The position numbers were made by a program, and so were the translations under genes. Under the pieces are notes generated by a model. It did no database searches, had not been told where the DNA came from, and worked only from the letters and a program-made list of their open reading frames with translations. From JAZKDW01 sp040387375 (lineage in GTDB: Bacteria > Pseudomonadota > Gammaproteobacteria > Burkholderiales > Burkholderiaceae_D): a stretch of DNA of 25,073 nt. Positions 1 through 7,264 of the stretch are shown piece after piece; positions within the stretch are counted from its first letter, which is position 1; each line of letters starts with the position of its first letter. The stretch spans positions 1 to 25,073 of the forward strand of contig JAZKDW010000002.1 in assembly GCA_040387375.1 (NCBI GenBank). Reading direction: 5' to 3'.

Positions 1-13
1 GGGTGGTGTGGCA

Positions 14-40
14 GGGGAGCAGCTATACTTAGCTGCCCCC
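14..40 (+). terminator. Hairpin, possible terminator of an upstream gene
   Basis: GGGG, one bulged A, then GCAGCTA (19-25), a TACT loop (26-29), TAGCTGC (30-36) and CCCC (37-40) form a stem of about 11 bp with one bulge. No T-run follows on either strand, so it is not a canonical Rho-independent terminator. It could be a terminator of the gene left of the window, a processing site, or an RNA-stabilising stem. Confidence 0.35.
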
Positions 41-303
41 TATGCCGATGTCTGATGCGCATGATTGTGTGCATTCGCCATCATCCCCACGCGATGCAGG
101 CCATAAGATCGCGCGTGGCGTTTTCAGGTGTATAGTTCTTCGAATCGTGAAGAGCGGCCGGTTCGACCTGTATCACCTCGCCTGCAAAAGCGATCCCTGC
201 ACTGATTCCCCCATGTGCAAGCAAGCTTGTCTTTTGAGTAATTCAAAAGGAAAAGAATTGGAATATTCCCCTCTGACGAATTCTGCAGCGCCGGGCGAGA
301 AGG

Positions 304-309
304 TATAAT
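304..309 (+). promoter_or_regulatory. Consensus -10 box of a possible leaderless dnaB promoter
   Basis: A perfect TATAAT lies at 304-309, followed by seven bases (310-316) and then the dnaB ATG at 317. A start site 7-8 bases after the -10 would fall on, or next to, the A of the start codon. The best -35 at normal spacing (TTCTGC at 281-286) is poor. A purine stretch (AGAAGG, 298-303) exists, but it is 13 bases from the ATG, which is far for a Shine-Dalgarno site. The call rests on the -10 and its geometry only. Confidence 0.42.
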
Positions 310-316
310 TCGCGCC

Positions 317-1702
317 ATGAACAAAGTCGCTGATCCGCAATTAGATTCCCTCCGTGTCCCGCCGCATTCGATCGAGGCAGAACAGTCCGTACTCGGTGGT
401 TTGCTGCTCGATAACGCCGCATGGGACAGAATTGCAGACTTTGTACATCAGGATGATTTCTATCGGTACGATCATCGGATCATCTTCCAGCACATCGTCA
501 AACTGATTAACAATTCACGGCCGGCCGACGTCATTACGGTGTTCGAATCGTTGACCAGTACCGGCAAGGCCGAAGAAGTGGGCGGCTTGTCGTATCTGAA
601 TGCACTGGCGCAAAATACACCGTCCGCCGCCAACATCCGCCGTTATGCGGAAATCGTTCGCGACCGCGGTGTACTGCGCAAGCTCATCACCGTATCCGAC
701 GAAATTTCCGGCCAGGCTTTCAACCCGCAGGGCAAGGAAGTCAAGCAGATGCTGGACGAGGCCGAATCCAAGATCTTTGCGATTGCCGAAGAGGGTGCAC
801 GCGGCGCGCAAGGTTTTCAGGAAATCCAGCCGCTGCTGACTCAAGTCGTCGAACGTATCGATGAACTGTATAACCGTGACAATCAGAACGAGATCACAGG
901 CGTGCCGACCGGGTTTGCCGATCTCGACCGCATGACCTCGGGTCTGCAGCCTGGCGATTTGATCATCGTGGCTGGCCGCCCCTCCATGGGCAAGACCGCC
1001 TTTTCCATCAACATTGGCGAAACGGTCGCGATCGAGAGCGGCTTGCCGGTCGCCGTGTTTTCAATGGAAATGGGCGGCACCCAGCTTGCCATGCGTATGC
1101 TTGGTTCTGTCGGGCGGCTCGATCAGCATCGGCTGCGTACCGGCCGGCTCGCGGACGAAGACTGGCCACGCCTGACGCACGCGATTCAGAAGATGAACGA
1201 TGCGCAGCTTTACATCGATGAAACCCCGGCTTTGAATTCGATCGAATTGCGCGCGCGTTCACGGCGCTTGTCACGGCAATGCGGCAAGCTTGGTTTGATC
1301 ATCATCGACTATTTGCAGTTGATGTCAGCCAACACGTCAGGTGAAAACCGTGCCACCGAGATTTCGGAAATTTCACGTAGCCTGAAGGGGCTGGCAAAAG
1401 AACTCAACTGCCCTGTGATTGCCTTGTCGCAGTTGAACCGTTCGCTCGAACAGCGCCCTAACAAACGGCCCGTGATGTCCGACCTGCGCGAATCCGGCGC
1501 GATCGAGCAGGATGCCGACGTGATCCTGTTCATTTATCGCGACGAAGTTTATAACCCGGACTCACCCGATAAAGGGACTGCGGAAATCATCATCGGCAAG
1601 CAGCGTAACGGACCGATCGGCAGTGTGCGCCTTACCTTCCTCGGTCAATATACAAAATTCGACAATTACACTGGAAACGCGCCGATTTACGGCGGTGATT
1701 GA
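317..1702 (+). CDS. dnaB: Replicative DNA helicase DnaB
   Basis: Hexameric 5'-3' helicase that unwinds DNA ahead of the replisome and recruits DnaG primase. The product is 461 residues, close to the roughly 470 of E. coli DnaB. The N-terminal helical domain covers about residues 15-120 and starts with the typical PHSIEAEQSVLGGLL. A linker helix leads to the RecA-like motor domain, with Walker A GRPSMGKT at 220-227 and a Walker B-type IIIDYLQLM with Asp331. The C-terminal segments SDLRESGAIEQDADV and GTAEIIIGKQRNGP are DnaB/RadA-type motifs. There is no intein or insertion. The ATG at 317 is the only start that keeps the N-terminal domain intact. The nearest purine-rich site is too distant to be a good ribosome binding site, so translation may start on a leaderless or nearly leaderless message. 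The next gene begins 98 bases downstream and is functionally unrelated. Confidence 0.97.
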   Translation: MNKVADPQLDSLRVPPHSIEAEQSVLGGLLLDNAAWDRIADFVHQDDFYRYDHRIIFQHIVKLINNSRPADVITVFESLTSTGKAEEVGGLSYLNALAQNTPSAANIRRYAEIVRDRGVLRKLITVSDEISGQAFNPQGKEVKQMLDEAESKIFAIAEEGARGAQGFQEIQPLLTQVVERIDELYNRDNQNEITGVPTGFADLDRMTSGLQPGDLIIVAGRPSMGKTAFSINIGETVAIESGLPVAVFSMEMGGTQLAMRMLGSVGRLDQHRLRTGRLADEDWPRLTHAIQKMNDAQLYIDETPALNSIELRARSRRLSRQCGKLGLIIIDYLQLMSANTSGENRATEISEISRSLKGLAKELNCPVIALSQLNRSLEQRPNKRPVMSDLRESGAIEQDADVILFIYRDEVYNPDSPDKGTAEIIIGKQRNGPIGSVRLTFLGQYTKFDNYTGNAPIYGGD

Positions 1703-1800
1703 ACATATTTCAAACCCATTTTTACCATCAAAAATTTTAATGGCGCCTGGAAGCTGGCCATGCATTTTCAAACACGATCAATCCTGAAGAGAGAACCAAC

Positions 1801-2427
1801 ATGTTTGGACGCCTGATGCCCACCGAGGGCAAATTCTTTGAACTGTTTATTGAACATGCGGACCTGTGCGTCAAGGGCGCCAGGGAAATGGTTGGACTGA
1901 TGACGAATTTCGACGATCTCGAAATTCGCGTTCATGCAATCGAAAGCATCGAAAAGCAGGCTGACAAGGTCACGCACGCCACGCTTGAAATGCTGCACAA
2001 GACGTTTATCACGCCACTCGACCGCGACGATATTCATCAGTTGATTACGCGCATGGACGATATCCTCGACCTGATGGAGGATGCCGCGCAGACGGTCTCG
2101 CTGTACGACATCAAGGCGATTACACCAGAAGCAAAACGTCTGGCGGAATTGTGCCTGGCCTGCACCGAAAAGGTCAGGGCCTGTGTCGGCCTGTTGCATA
2201 ACATGGATAACTCGCGTGAAATTCTCTCCATGTGCGCAGAAATCGATCGTCTCGAATCCGATGCCGATCATGTGATGCGCGCGGCGATGTCCAAGCTGTT
2301 CCGGGATGAACCGGATGTGCGCAACCTGATCAAGCTGAAGGCGATTTACGAAATTCTGGAAACGGTCACTGATCGTTGTGAGGATGTCGCCAATATCATT
2401 GAAGGCATCATTGTTGAAAATGCCTGA
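1801..2427 (+). CDS. DUF47 / PhoU-like phosphate transport accessory protein
   Basis: A 208-residue, all-helical, soluble protein of the DUF47 family (PhoU-like, TIGR00153 type). It opens with MFGRLMPTEGKFFELFIEHA, and the rest is charged and heptad-rich, as in the three-helix PhoU fold. Asp/Glu-rich stretches such as RMDDILDLMED resemble the metal-binding acidic clusters of PhoU proteins. Members of this family are regularly encoded directly upstream of a Pit transporter, as here (the pit start is 145 bases downstream). They are thought to modulate the transporter, but the mechanism is not settled. A purine-rich site (GAAGAGAGA) precedes the ATG by about 7 bases. The 98-base gap before it could carry its own promoter, but I see no clear consensus boxes. 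Confidence 0.9.
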   Translation: MFGRLMPTEGKFFELFIEHADLCVKGAREMVGLMTNFDDLEIRVHAIESIEKQADKVTHATLEMLHKTFITPLDRDDIHQLITRMDDILDLMEDAAQTVSLYDIKAITPEAKRLAELCLACTEKVRACVGLLHNMDNSREILSMCAEIDRLESDADHVMRAAMSKLFRDEPDVRNLIKLKAIYEILETVTDRCEDVANIIEGIIVENA

Positions 2428-2572
2428 TGTTCCGGCATGCAGCGACGACCAGCCACACTGATTTTTCTGGATGCCGTGCAAGGACGTGAACATCTGATGT
2501 GTTCGCGTGCACAAACGGCGCAGGCCTGCATGCTTCCCCAGTAATCCGAAACCCCAAAAAACCAAGAACACC

Positions 2573-3580
2573 ATGCATACACTTCAAATCAGCATCTATG
2601 TCCTCGCCTTCCTGATCGCGCTGGCATTGGTGTTTGACTTCATGAACGGCTTTCATGATGCTGCGAATGCAATTGCCACCGTGGTGTCTACCGGCGTGCT
2701 CAAGCCGCAAACCGCAGTGGCGATGGCGGCAACGTTCAACTTTGTCGCGATTTTTGTATTTCAGCTGAAAGTGGCAACCACGGTCGGCAAGGGCACCATT
2801 GATCCGATGGTGATCGATCATTATGTGGTGTTCGGCGCTTTGGTTGGCGCTATTTTCTGGAATTTGCTGACCTGGTATTACGGCATTCCCTCGTCCTCAT
2901 CGCATGCGCTGATTGGCGGCCTGGTCGGTGCCGCAGTTGCGAAGGCGGGCACTGGTTCCCTGATTTCGTCAGGCCTGATCAAGACCATCAGCTTTATCGT
3001 GTTGTCCCCATTGCTGGGCTTCATATTTGGCACCATGATGATGCTGCTCGTCTCGTGGCTCTTCGTGCGATCGACGCCTCGGAAAGTGGATAAATGGTTT
3101 CGCCGCGCGCAACTGGTCTCGGCGGCGATGTACAGCCTCGGCCATGGCGGTAACGATGCGCAAAAAACAATGGGCATCATCTGGATGCTGCTGATCGCCG
3201 CGGGTATTTCCAGCAGTACTGATCCTTTGCCGTGGTGGGTCATCATCAGCTGTTACGCGGCGATCAGCGTCGGCACCTTGTTCGGCGGCTGGCGCATCGT
3301 CAAGACCATGGGTCAGAAAATCACCAAATTGAAGCCTGTGGGCGGCTTCTGTGCCGAAACGGGCGGCGCCATCACGCTGTTCCTGGCGACGGCGCTCGGC
3401 ATTCCCGTGTCGACCACACACACGATCACGGGCGCAATCGTCGGCGTCGGCGCCTCGAAAAAAATGTCCGCCGTGCGTTGGGGTGTGGCCGGCACCATCG
3501 TCTGGGCCTGGGTATTCACGATTCCGGCATCGGCGTTTGTGGCGGCGATTGCGTGGTGGATCGGGACCAAGATTCTGTAA
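2573..3580 (+). CDS. pit: Low-affinity inorganic phosphate transporter (Pit family)
   Basis: Inner-membrane, proton-coupled carrier for phosphate, taken up as neutral metal-phosphate in characterised family members (PiT, TC 2.A.20). At 335 residues it is the short bacterial form; E. coli PitA is about 499. The two signature repeats of the inverted-topology fold are visible: FDFMNGFHDAANAIATVVST near residues 21-40, with the conserved NGFHDAAN, and GHGGNDAQKTMGI from residue 190. Roughly ten hydrophobic helices follow one another, and a second NA-like half includes ALGIPVSTTHTITGAIVGVG. The frame is open upstream to an ATG at 2507, but those 22 residues are polar and proline/lysine-rich. The ATG at 2573 puts MHTLQISIYVLAFLIALALV directly on the first membrane helix and was chosen. 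Its ribosome binding site is weak (AAGAA). It forms a transport unit with the preceding DUF47 gene. Confidence 0.94.
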   Translation: MHTLQISIYVLAFLIALALVFDFMNGFHDAANAIATVVSTGVLKPQTAVAMAATFNFVAIFVFQLKVATTVGKGTIDPMVIDHYVVFGALVGAIFWNLLTWYYGIPSSSSHALIGGLVGAAVAKAGTGSLISSGLIKTISFIVLSPLLGFIFGTMMMLLVSWLFVRSTPRKVDKWFRRAQLVSAAMYSLGHGGNDAQKTMGIIWMLLIAAGISSSTDPLPWWVIISCYAAISVGTLFGGWRIVKTMGQKITKLKPVGGFCAETGGAITLFLATALGIPVSTTHTITGAIVGVGASKKMSAVRWGVAGTIVWAWVFTIPASAFVAAIAWWIGTKIL

Positions 3581-3586
3581 GACTGA

Positions 3587-3629
3587 TATCCGGAGCGTTT
3601 CCGGATAGGTCGGGCCTCCGAAATTTTTT
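3587..3629 (+). terminator. Probable Rho-independent terminator after pit
   Basis: TATCCGG (3587-3593) and CCGGATA (3601-3607) form a perfect 7-bp stem with a 7-base loop, starting 6 bases after the pit stop. A second, small stem TCGG/CCGA (3610-3613 with 3618-3621) runs directly into AAT6. The T-run follows the second stem rather than the first, so the active hairpin is uncertain. The position between the convergent pit and fic genes fits a terminator. Confidence 0.5.
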
Positions 3630-3686
3630 AACTTTCCCCGAATATTCTTCACTTCGGCAGCAAATTCACGCCTGGTATCGAAAAAT

Positions 3687-5156
3687 TCACACTTTCGCAC
3701 CCCACTCCAGGCGAACCACTTCCTCGATGCGGCCGAGCACCTTTTCCGGAAGGTGGGAATACTGCTTCCTGCGGTGTGCCGAGAGTGTGCCCTGATTGGA
3801 ATAGGTCATCCGGATGAGGGCAGACAGGTCTTTCTGCGGGACGTCCAGCTCGCTGTCCAGTATTGAATAGGCGCGGTCGTAGCCGCGCAACCAGGCGAGC
3901 TCACGCGGGATTTCCTCCTGAACGGCCTGCTTGATCATTGCATGGAGAAACGACGCCTCGCGGTCCATCTCGAAAAAGCGGTACGAGCGGCTGCCTGGCG
4001 CGCGCAGGATAATGGGTGCAATGTCGCCGCGGCGGTAGTTCCAGAGCGCCGTTACAGGTCGGGAAAAAGCGGTGAGCACCGCATGGTAAGCCGGGATGTT
4101 CTGCTCGATCACCGCGGAAATCGGGATGACGGTCTCCGGTCCCATGAGCGCCGAGCGGGCCAGCACGTGCTGGATCAGGAAGCGGTGCAATCGCCCGTTG
4201 CCGTCCATAAAAGGATGCAGATAGACGAAGCCGAAGGCGGCGCACGCGGTCTTGACCAGCACGTCGGTGCAACGCTCATCGTCGTTGATAAAGGCTTCCC
4301 ATCCCCGCATTACGCGGGGCAAGTCCTCGATTGGCGCCGGCATGAAGGTGATGCGGCCGGCGCTGTCTTCCAGCCAGTTTTGCCGGGTCCGGTAGGACGC
4401 TTCCTGGCTATAAACGTCGCGCACAATGACGTTCTGCAGCTTCACCAGCCATTCCTCGGTCACCTTGCCAGGCCCTCCTGCATGCTTCAATAGCTGGACA
4501 AACCGCTCCTGCTTGTCGGAACTGGGCGTCTCTGATTCGATCGCGTAACTGCCGCGCGTCTCTGACAGATACAGGTACACCAACGCCCGGCGGTAGAGTT
4601 CCGGGTCATCTAGCGCGTCCAGCGTATTCTGTGCTTCCCGCAGCAGAACCGGTAAAGGCGGGTCCTGCAGGATCGCCGCGCGGCGCAATATCGGGCAGAA
4701 GTCCGGCGTACCCAAGGCGTTGTTACGCACCCGGAAATTCCGGGCGCGTGTGGATCTGGCAGCGGTGTAATAGACATCTTCCGGGAAAAGGTCGACGTAG
4801 CCACCCTTGACGACCACGCCTGCATTCAAGTCCTTGCCGGTCAACCACTCCCAGAGGAAACAGGCGCGGCGGATGTGTTCACCCGTGGGCGTTGCCTGTA
4901 GCCGGGCAATCAAATCGGCCGGGGGCAGGTATTCGAAGACAGCGTCGATGATTTCCAGATTGACGCCTTCGTGGCGCAGAGCAAATTCCAGGTGGCCCAC
5001 CAGGGTATTTTCAACGGCGACCCCACTGGGAAACAGGACGCGGGTGTCGCTGTCGATGCGACGGTTGACCGAAGAGTCGGCAAAGGAAGGCCTTGCCAAG
5101 GGCAACACATCGAGTTTCAGGGTATCGATCAGGTGACCGTAGCCAATTGAAATCAT
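3687..5156 (-). CDS. Fic family protein, class II (probable AMP-transferase)
   Basis: Fic proteins usually transfer AMP from ATP to a hydroxyl on a target protein. The complete core motif HPFMDGNGRLHR lies at residues 314-325, with catalytic His314 and the phosphate/metal-binding DGNGR. Upstream, residues 203-208 read SYAIES, placing an (S/T)xxxE inhibitory helix before the Fic motif; this is class II organisation, with Glu207 as the putative inhibitory residue. The usual Gly/Asn after that Glu is Ser here. The YRTRQNW and PAPIEDLPRVMRGWEAF stretch is the flap and pre-motif region. About 190 residues precede the inhibitory helix and 165 follow the motif, so at 489 residues it is longer than compact Fic proteins. 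No membrane segment or signal peptide is seen. The target is unknown. It is monocistronic, convergent with pit, and has an AT-rich upstream region with phased repeats. The ribosome binding site is weak. Confidence 0.9.
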   Translation of the reverse strand: MISIGYGHLIDTLKLDVLPLARPSFADSSVNRRIDSDTRVLFPSGVAVENTLVGHLEFALRHEGVNLEIIDAVFEYLPPADLIARLQATPTGEHIRRACFLWEWLTGKDLNAGVVVKGGYVDLFPEDVYYTAARSTRARNFRVRNNALGTPDFCPILRRAAILQDPPLPVLLREAQNTLDALDDPELYRRALVYLYLSETRGSYAIESETPSSDKQERFVQLLKHAGGPGKVTEEWLVKLQNVIVRDVYSQEASYRTRQNWLEDSAGRITFMPAPIEDLPRVMRGWEAFINDDERCTDVLVKTACAAFGFVYLHPFMDGNGRLHRFLIQHVLARSALMGPETVIPISAVIEQNIPAYHAVLTAFSRPVTALWNYRRGDIAPIILRAPGSRSYRFFEMDREASFLHAMIKQAVQEEIPRELAWLRGYDRAYSILDSELDVPQKDLSALIRMTYSNQGTLSAHRRKQYSHLPEKVLGRIEEVVRLEWGAKV

Positions 5157-5160
5157 GGAG

Positions 5161-5236
5161 TATCGAATTCTTTAAGCATTTATCGAGAAATTATAACTTT
5201 ACACCCTAAAAAATGAATTTTATCGAAAAATCATAA
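5161..5236. repeat. Three phased TATCGA repeats in the fic upstream region
   Basis: TATCGA occurs at 5161, 5181 and 5221, spaced 20 and 40 bp apart, which is about two and four helical turns. The copies at 5179-5196 and 5219-5236 agree at 16 of 18 positions (TTTATCGAgAAATtATAA against TTTATCGAaAAATcATAA). The block is markedly AT-rich and starts 5 bp upstream of the fic start codon. Read on the fic strand, it contains TATAAT (complement of 5190-5195) and TATGAT (complement of 5230-5235), possible -10 boxes. An operator overlapping the promoter is the simplest reading; the binding protein is unknown. Confidence 0.5.
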
Positions 5237-5242
5237 TAAAGT

Positions 5243-5289
5243 TGTTGCGCAGGAAAGAAGCTGCAAACCGGCTTCAGTTCTGCGCAACA
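5243..5289. other. Long interrupted inverted repeat between phoH and fic
   Basis: TGTTGCGCAG (5243-5252) pairs perfectly with CTGCGCAACA (5280-5289). Inside it, GAAGC (5257-5261) pairs with GCTTC (5271-5275). The result is a two-tier stem-loop that is not followed by a T-run. It lies between the fic promoter repeats and the phoH terminator. It may be a folded leader segment or an operator; no function can be assigned from sequence. Confidence 0.4.
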
Positions 5290-5313
5290 CCGTTGGTGGT
5301 AGGTTCGCGGATG

Positions 5314-5347
5314 AAAAAAGCACTGCAAGTCCTTGAACTTGCAGTGC
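5314..5347 (-). terminator. Rho-independent terminator of phoH
   Basis: A perfect 11-bp stem, GCACTGCAAGT (5320-5330) with ACTTGCAGTGC (5337-5347), has a 6-base loop. On the minus strand it is followed immediately by six T residues (complement of 5314-5319). It begins about 48 bases beyond the phoH stop codon. This is a textbook intrinsic terminator for the minus strand. Confidence 0.9.
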
Positions 5348-5395
5348 TCGATAAACAGAAATTATCCGTTCCCCCTGTTTAACTCCAGGCGGTTT

Positions 5396-7060
5396 TTACA
5401 ATACCTCACTCGCGTGATCCGCAAGCCGTGAACGCTCGCCGCGTGCCAGTGTTACATGACCACTGTGCGCCCAGCCTTTGAAGCGATCCACCACAAACGT
5501 CAGTCCGCTCGATCCTTCCGTCAGATAAGGCGTATCGATCTGCGCAATGTTACCGAGGCAAATGATTTTCGTGCCGGGACCGGCGCGGGTCACCAGTGTC
5601 TTGATCTGCTTGGGTGTCAGGTTTTGCGCTTCGTCGACGATCAGGAACTTGTTGACGAAGGTGCGGCCGCGCATGAAGTTGAGCGACTTGATCTTGATGC
5701 GTGAACGGATCAGGTCCTGGGTTGCGGCACGGCCCCATTCTCCGGCATCCGAATCGGATTTGTTCAGCACCTCGAGATTGTCGTCAAAAGCACCCATCCA
5801 CGGCGACATCTTTTCTTCCTCGGTGCCCGGCAGGAAGCCGATATCCTCACCTACCGGCACGGTCACGCGGGTGACGATGATTTCGTTATAGGTTTTGGTT
5901 TCGAGCACTTGCGCCAGGCCTGCTGCGAGCGCCAGCAATGTCTTGCCGGTGCCGGCCTGCCCCAGAAGCGTCACGAAATCGCACTCCGGATCCATCAGAA
6001 GATTGAGGGCGAAGTTCTGTTCACGATTGCGTGCGGTGATGCCCCATACGCCGTTTTTCTGGTGCCCGTAATCGCGCAGCGTCCGTATGACAGCGGTTTT
6101 GCCATTGATCTGGGTGACGTGGCCATAAAATGCGGCCTCGCCATTTTTCGGCTCCATGAAGACAAATTGATTGACCAGCATCGCCGGCACGACCGGGCCG
6201 CTGATGCGATAAAAAGTGTAGCCGGTGCCGTTCTTGTTTTCCTGCCAGGATTCCATGCCCTTGCCATGCTTGTTCCAGAAGTCATCCGGCAGTTGCATGA
6301 TGCCCGAGTACAGCAGATCGGTATCTTCCAGCACATGGTCGTTAAAATATTCTTCGGCCGGCAAGCCCATCGCCCGCGCCTTGATGCGCATGTTGATGTC
6401 TTTCGATACCAGCACGACCGCACGTCCCGGGTGCTGTTCTTCCAGCGCCCGGACAACACCCAGGATCTGGTTGTCCGCTTTCCCGATGGGCAAACCTTCC
6501 GGCAGGGTGCTGTTCTGCAGCTTGGTCTGGAAGAACAGGCGGCCTTTTGCATCCTTGTTGCCCAGCTTGGCGAGCGGAATGCCGGCATCGATTGCATGGT
6601 CGTCGATGTCGGCGACCAATGCATCCAGCGAACGTGACACCTGGCGTGCATTGCGTGCGACTTCCGACATGCCTTTTTTGTGGTCGTCGAGCTCTTCCAG
6701 CGTCATCATCGGCAGATAGACGTCATGCTCCTCAAACCGGAAGAGCGAGCTCGGGTCATGCATCAGCACGTTGGTATCGAGGACAAACAGCTTGGTTAGG
6801 CCCGACTTGTCGGCAGCACGGCTGGTGCTCGATTTCGGTCGGGTCTCGACCGATTTCACCGCCTTGGTGGTGCTGCGTGGCTTCACTGCGGGCGCGCTGT
6901 CAGGCGTCCTGGCACGGGCTACCGGCGCCGGTTCGGCCTTGCGCGGCGCCGATTCGATCAATGTAATGGACGGTTTGACAGGTTTGCCTTTTTCCGCCTT
7001 CGGATAGTCATTTGGAGAGAGCAATGCTGCGGGTTTGGTCGGCAGTTTTGGCAGGGGCAT
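5396..7060 (-). CDS. phoH: PIN domain-containing PhoH family ATPase
   Basis: A cytoplasmic two-domain protein of the PhoH2/YlaK type, which in studied members is an RNA helicase-nuclease. Residues 1-90 are a low-complexity Pro/Ala/Lys/Ser linker. A PIN nuclease domain follows from about 91, with acidic residues at the expected places: LDTN (Asp95), EELDD (122-126), Asp196 in KADNQIL and Asp221 in SKDINMR. The C-terminal PhoH ATPase domain carries Walker A GQAGTGKT (367-374) and Walker B IVDEAQN (Asp476, Glu477), and 554 residues fits PIN-PhoH fusions. The start is supported by GAGG about 6 bases upstream of the ATG and by the lack of any Met before residue 100. It is flanked by strong terminators on both sides, so it is probably transcribed alone. 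The name PhoH does not by itself prove phosphate regulation, and no Pho box was recognised. Confidence 0.93.
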   Translation of the reverse strand: MPLPKLPTKPAALLSPNDYPKAEKGKPVKPSITLIESAPRKAEPAPVARARTPDSAPAVKPRSTTKAVKSVETRPKSSTSRAADKSGLTKLFVLDTNVLMHDPSSLFRFEEHDVYLPMMTLEELDDHKKGMSEVARNARQVSRSLDALVADIDDHAIDAGIPLAKLGNKDAKGRLFFQTKLQNSTLPEGLPIGKADNQILGVVRALEEQHPGRAVVLVSKDINMRIKARAMGLPAEEYFNDHVLEDTDLLYSGIMQLPDDFWNKHGKGMESWQENKNGTGYTFYRISGPVVPAMLVNQFVFMEPKNGEAAFYGHVTQINGKTAVIRTLRDYGHQKNGVWGITARNREQNFALNLLMDPECDFVTLLGQAGTGKTLLALAAGLAQVLETKTYNEIIVTRVTVPVGEDIGFLPGTEEEKMSPWMGAFDDNLEVLNKSDSDAGEWGRAATQDLIRSRIKIKSLNFMRGRTFVNKFLIVDEAQNLTPKQIKTLVTRAGPGTKIICLGNIAQIDTPYLTEGSSGLTFVVDRFKGWAHSGHVTLARGERSRLADHASEVL

Positions 7061-7176
7061 CAGAACCTCAATCTAAAAGTTTGGGAACACTATTTCTACT
7101 GCTTTGAATCAGCTCGAGCGGGAACTGGATGCGGTGGAACGTATGGGAATGATATGGGGGCAAATCGCTGAAATGC

Positions 7177-7224
7177 AAAAAGCCGTTTATGGGAAAGGTG
7201 GAAACCCTTTTCCATAAACGGCTT
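7177..7224 (-). terminator. Rho-independent terminator of bcp
   Basis: The 19-base arms 7180-7198 and 7206-7224 are complementary at all but one position, with a 7-base loop. Read on the minus strand, the stem ends in GGCTTTTTGC, giving a T5 tail. It starts about 40 bases after the bcp stop and separates bcp from phoH. An A5T8 stretch (7230-7242) sits between the bcp stop and the stem and might let it act on the plus strand too, although no plus-strand gene precedes it. Confidence 0.88.
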
Positions 7225-7264
7225 GTTACAAAAATTTTTTTTGAATTCAATGGGTTGAGCGAAT

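Larger units (their letters stand above)
1..316. other. Non-coding region upstream of dnaB
   Basis: No recognisable gene lies in these 316 bases. The only open frame of any length (88 codons from 42) has no family-like composition and no convincing ribosome binding site. The region holds a hairpin near its left end and a consensus -10 hexamer just before dnaB, listed separately. In many betaproteobacteria dnaB follows rpsF-priB-rpsR-rplI, so the left edge may be the tail of that ribosomal operon. That is inference, because no ribosomal protein sequence is visible here. Confidence 0.6.

Noticed and set aside
155..175. GGTTCGACC resembling a tRNA T-loop
   Set aside because: The flanking bases do not form a T-stem, and no acceptor, D or anticodon arms can be built around it.
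42..308. 88-codon open frame upstream of dnaB
   Set aside because: It has no family resemblance, an irregular composition (scattered Cys/His/Ser) and no ribosome binding site, and it overlaps the probable dnaB promoter.
1703..1800. ATGGC...GCCAT inverted bases between dnaB and the DUF47 gene, considered as a terminator
   Set aside because: The stem is only five base pairs with a long, irregular loop and a weak T-tail, which is not enough to call.
5311..5382. 23-codon plus-strand frame beginning ATGAAAAAAGC between phoH and fic, considered as a small antitoxin or leader peptide
   Set aside because: Its sequence is simply the phoH terminator stem read in the opposite direction, it has no clear ribosome binding site, and the stem is fully explained as a terminator.
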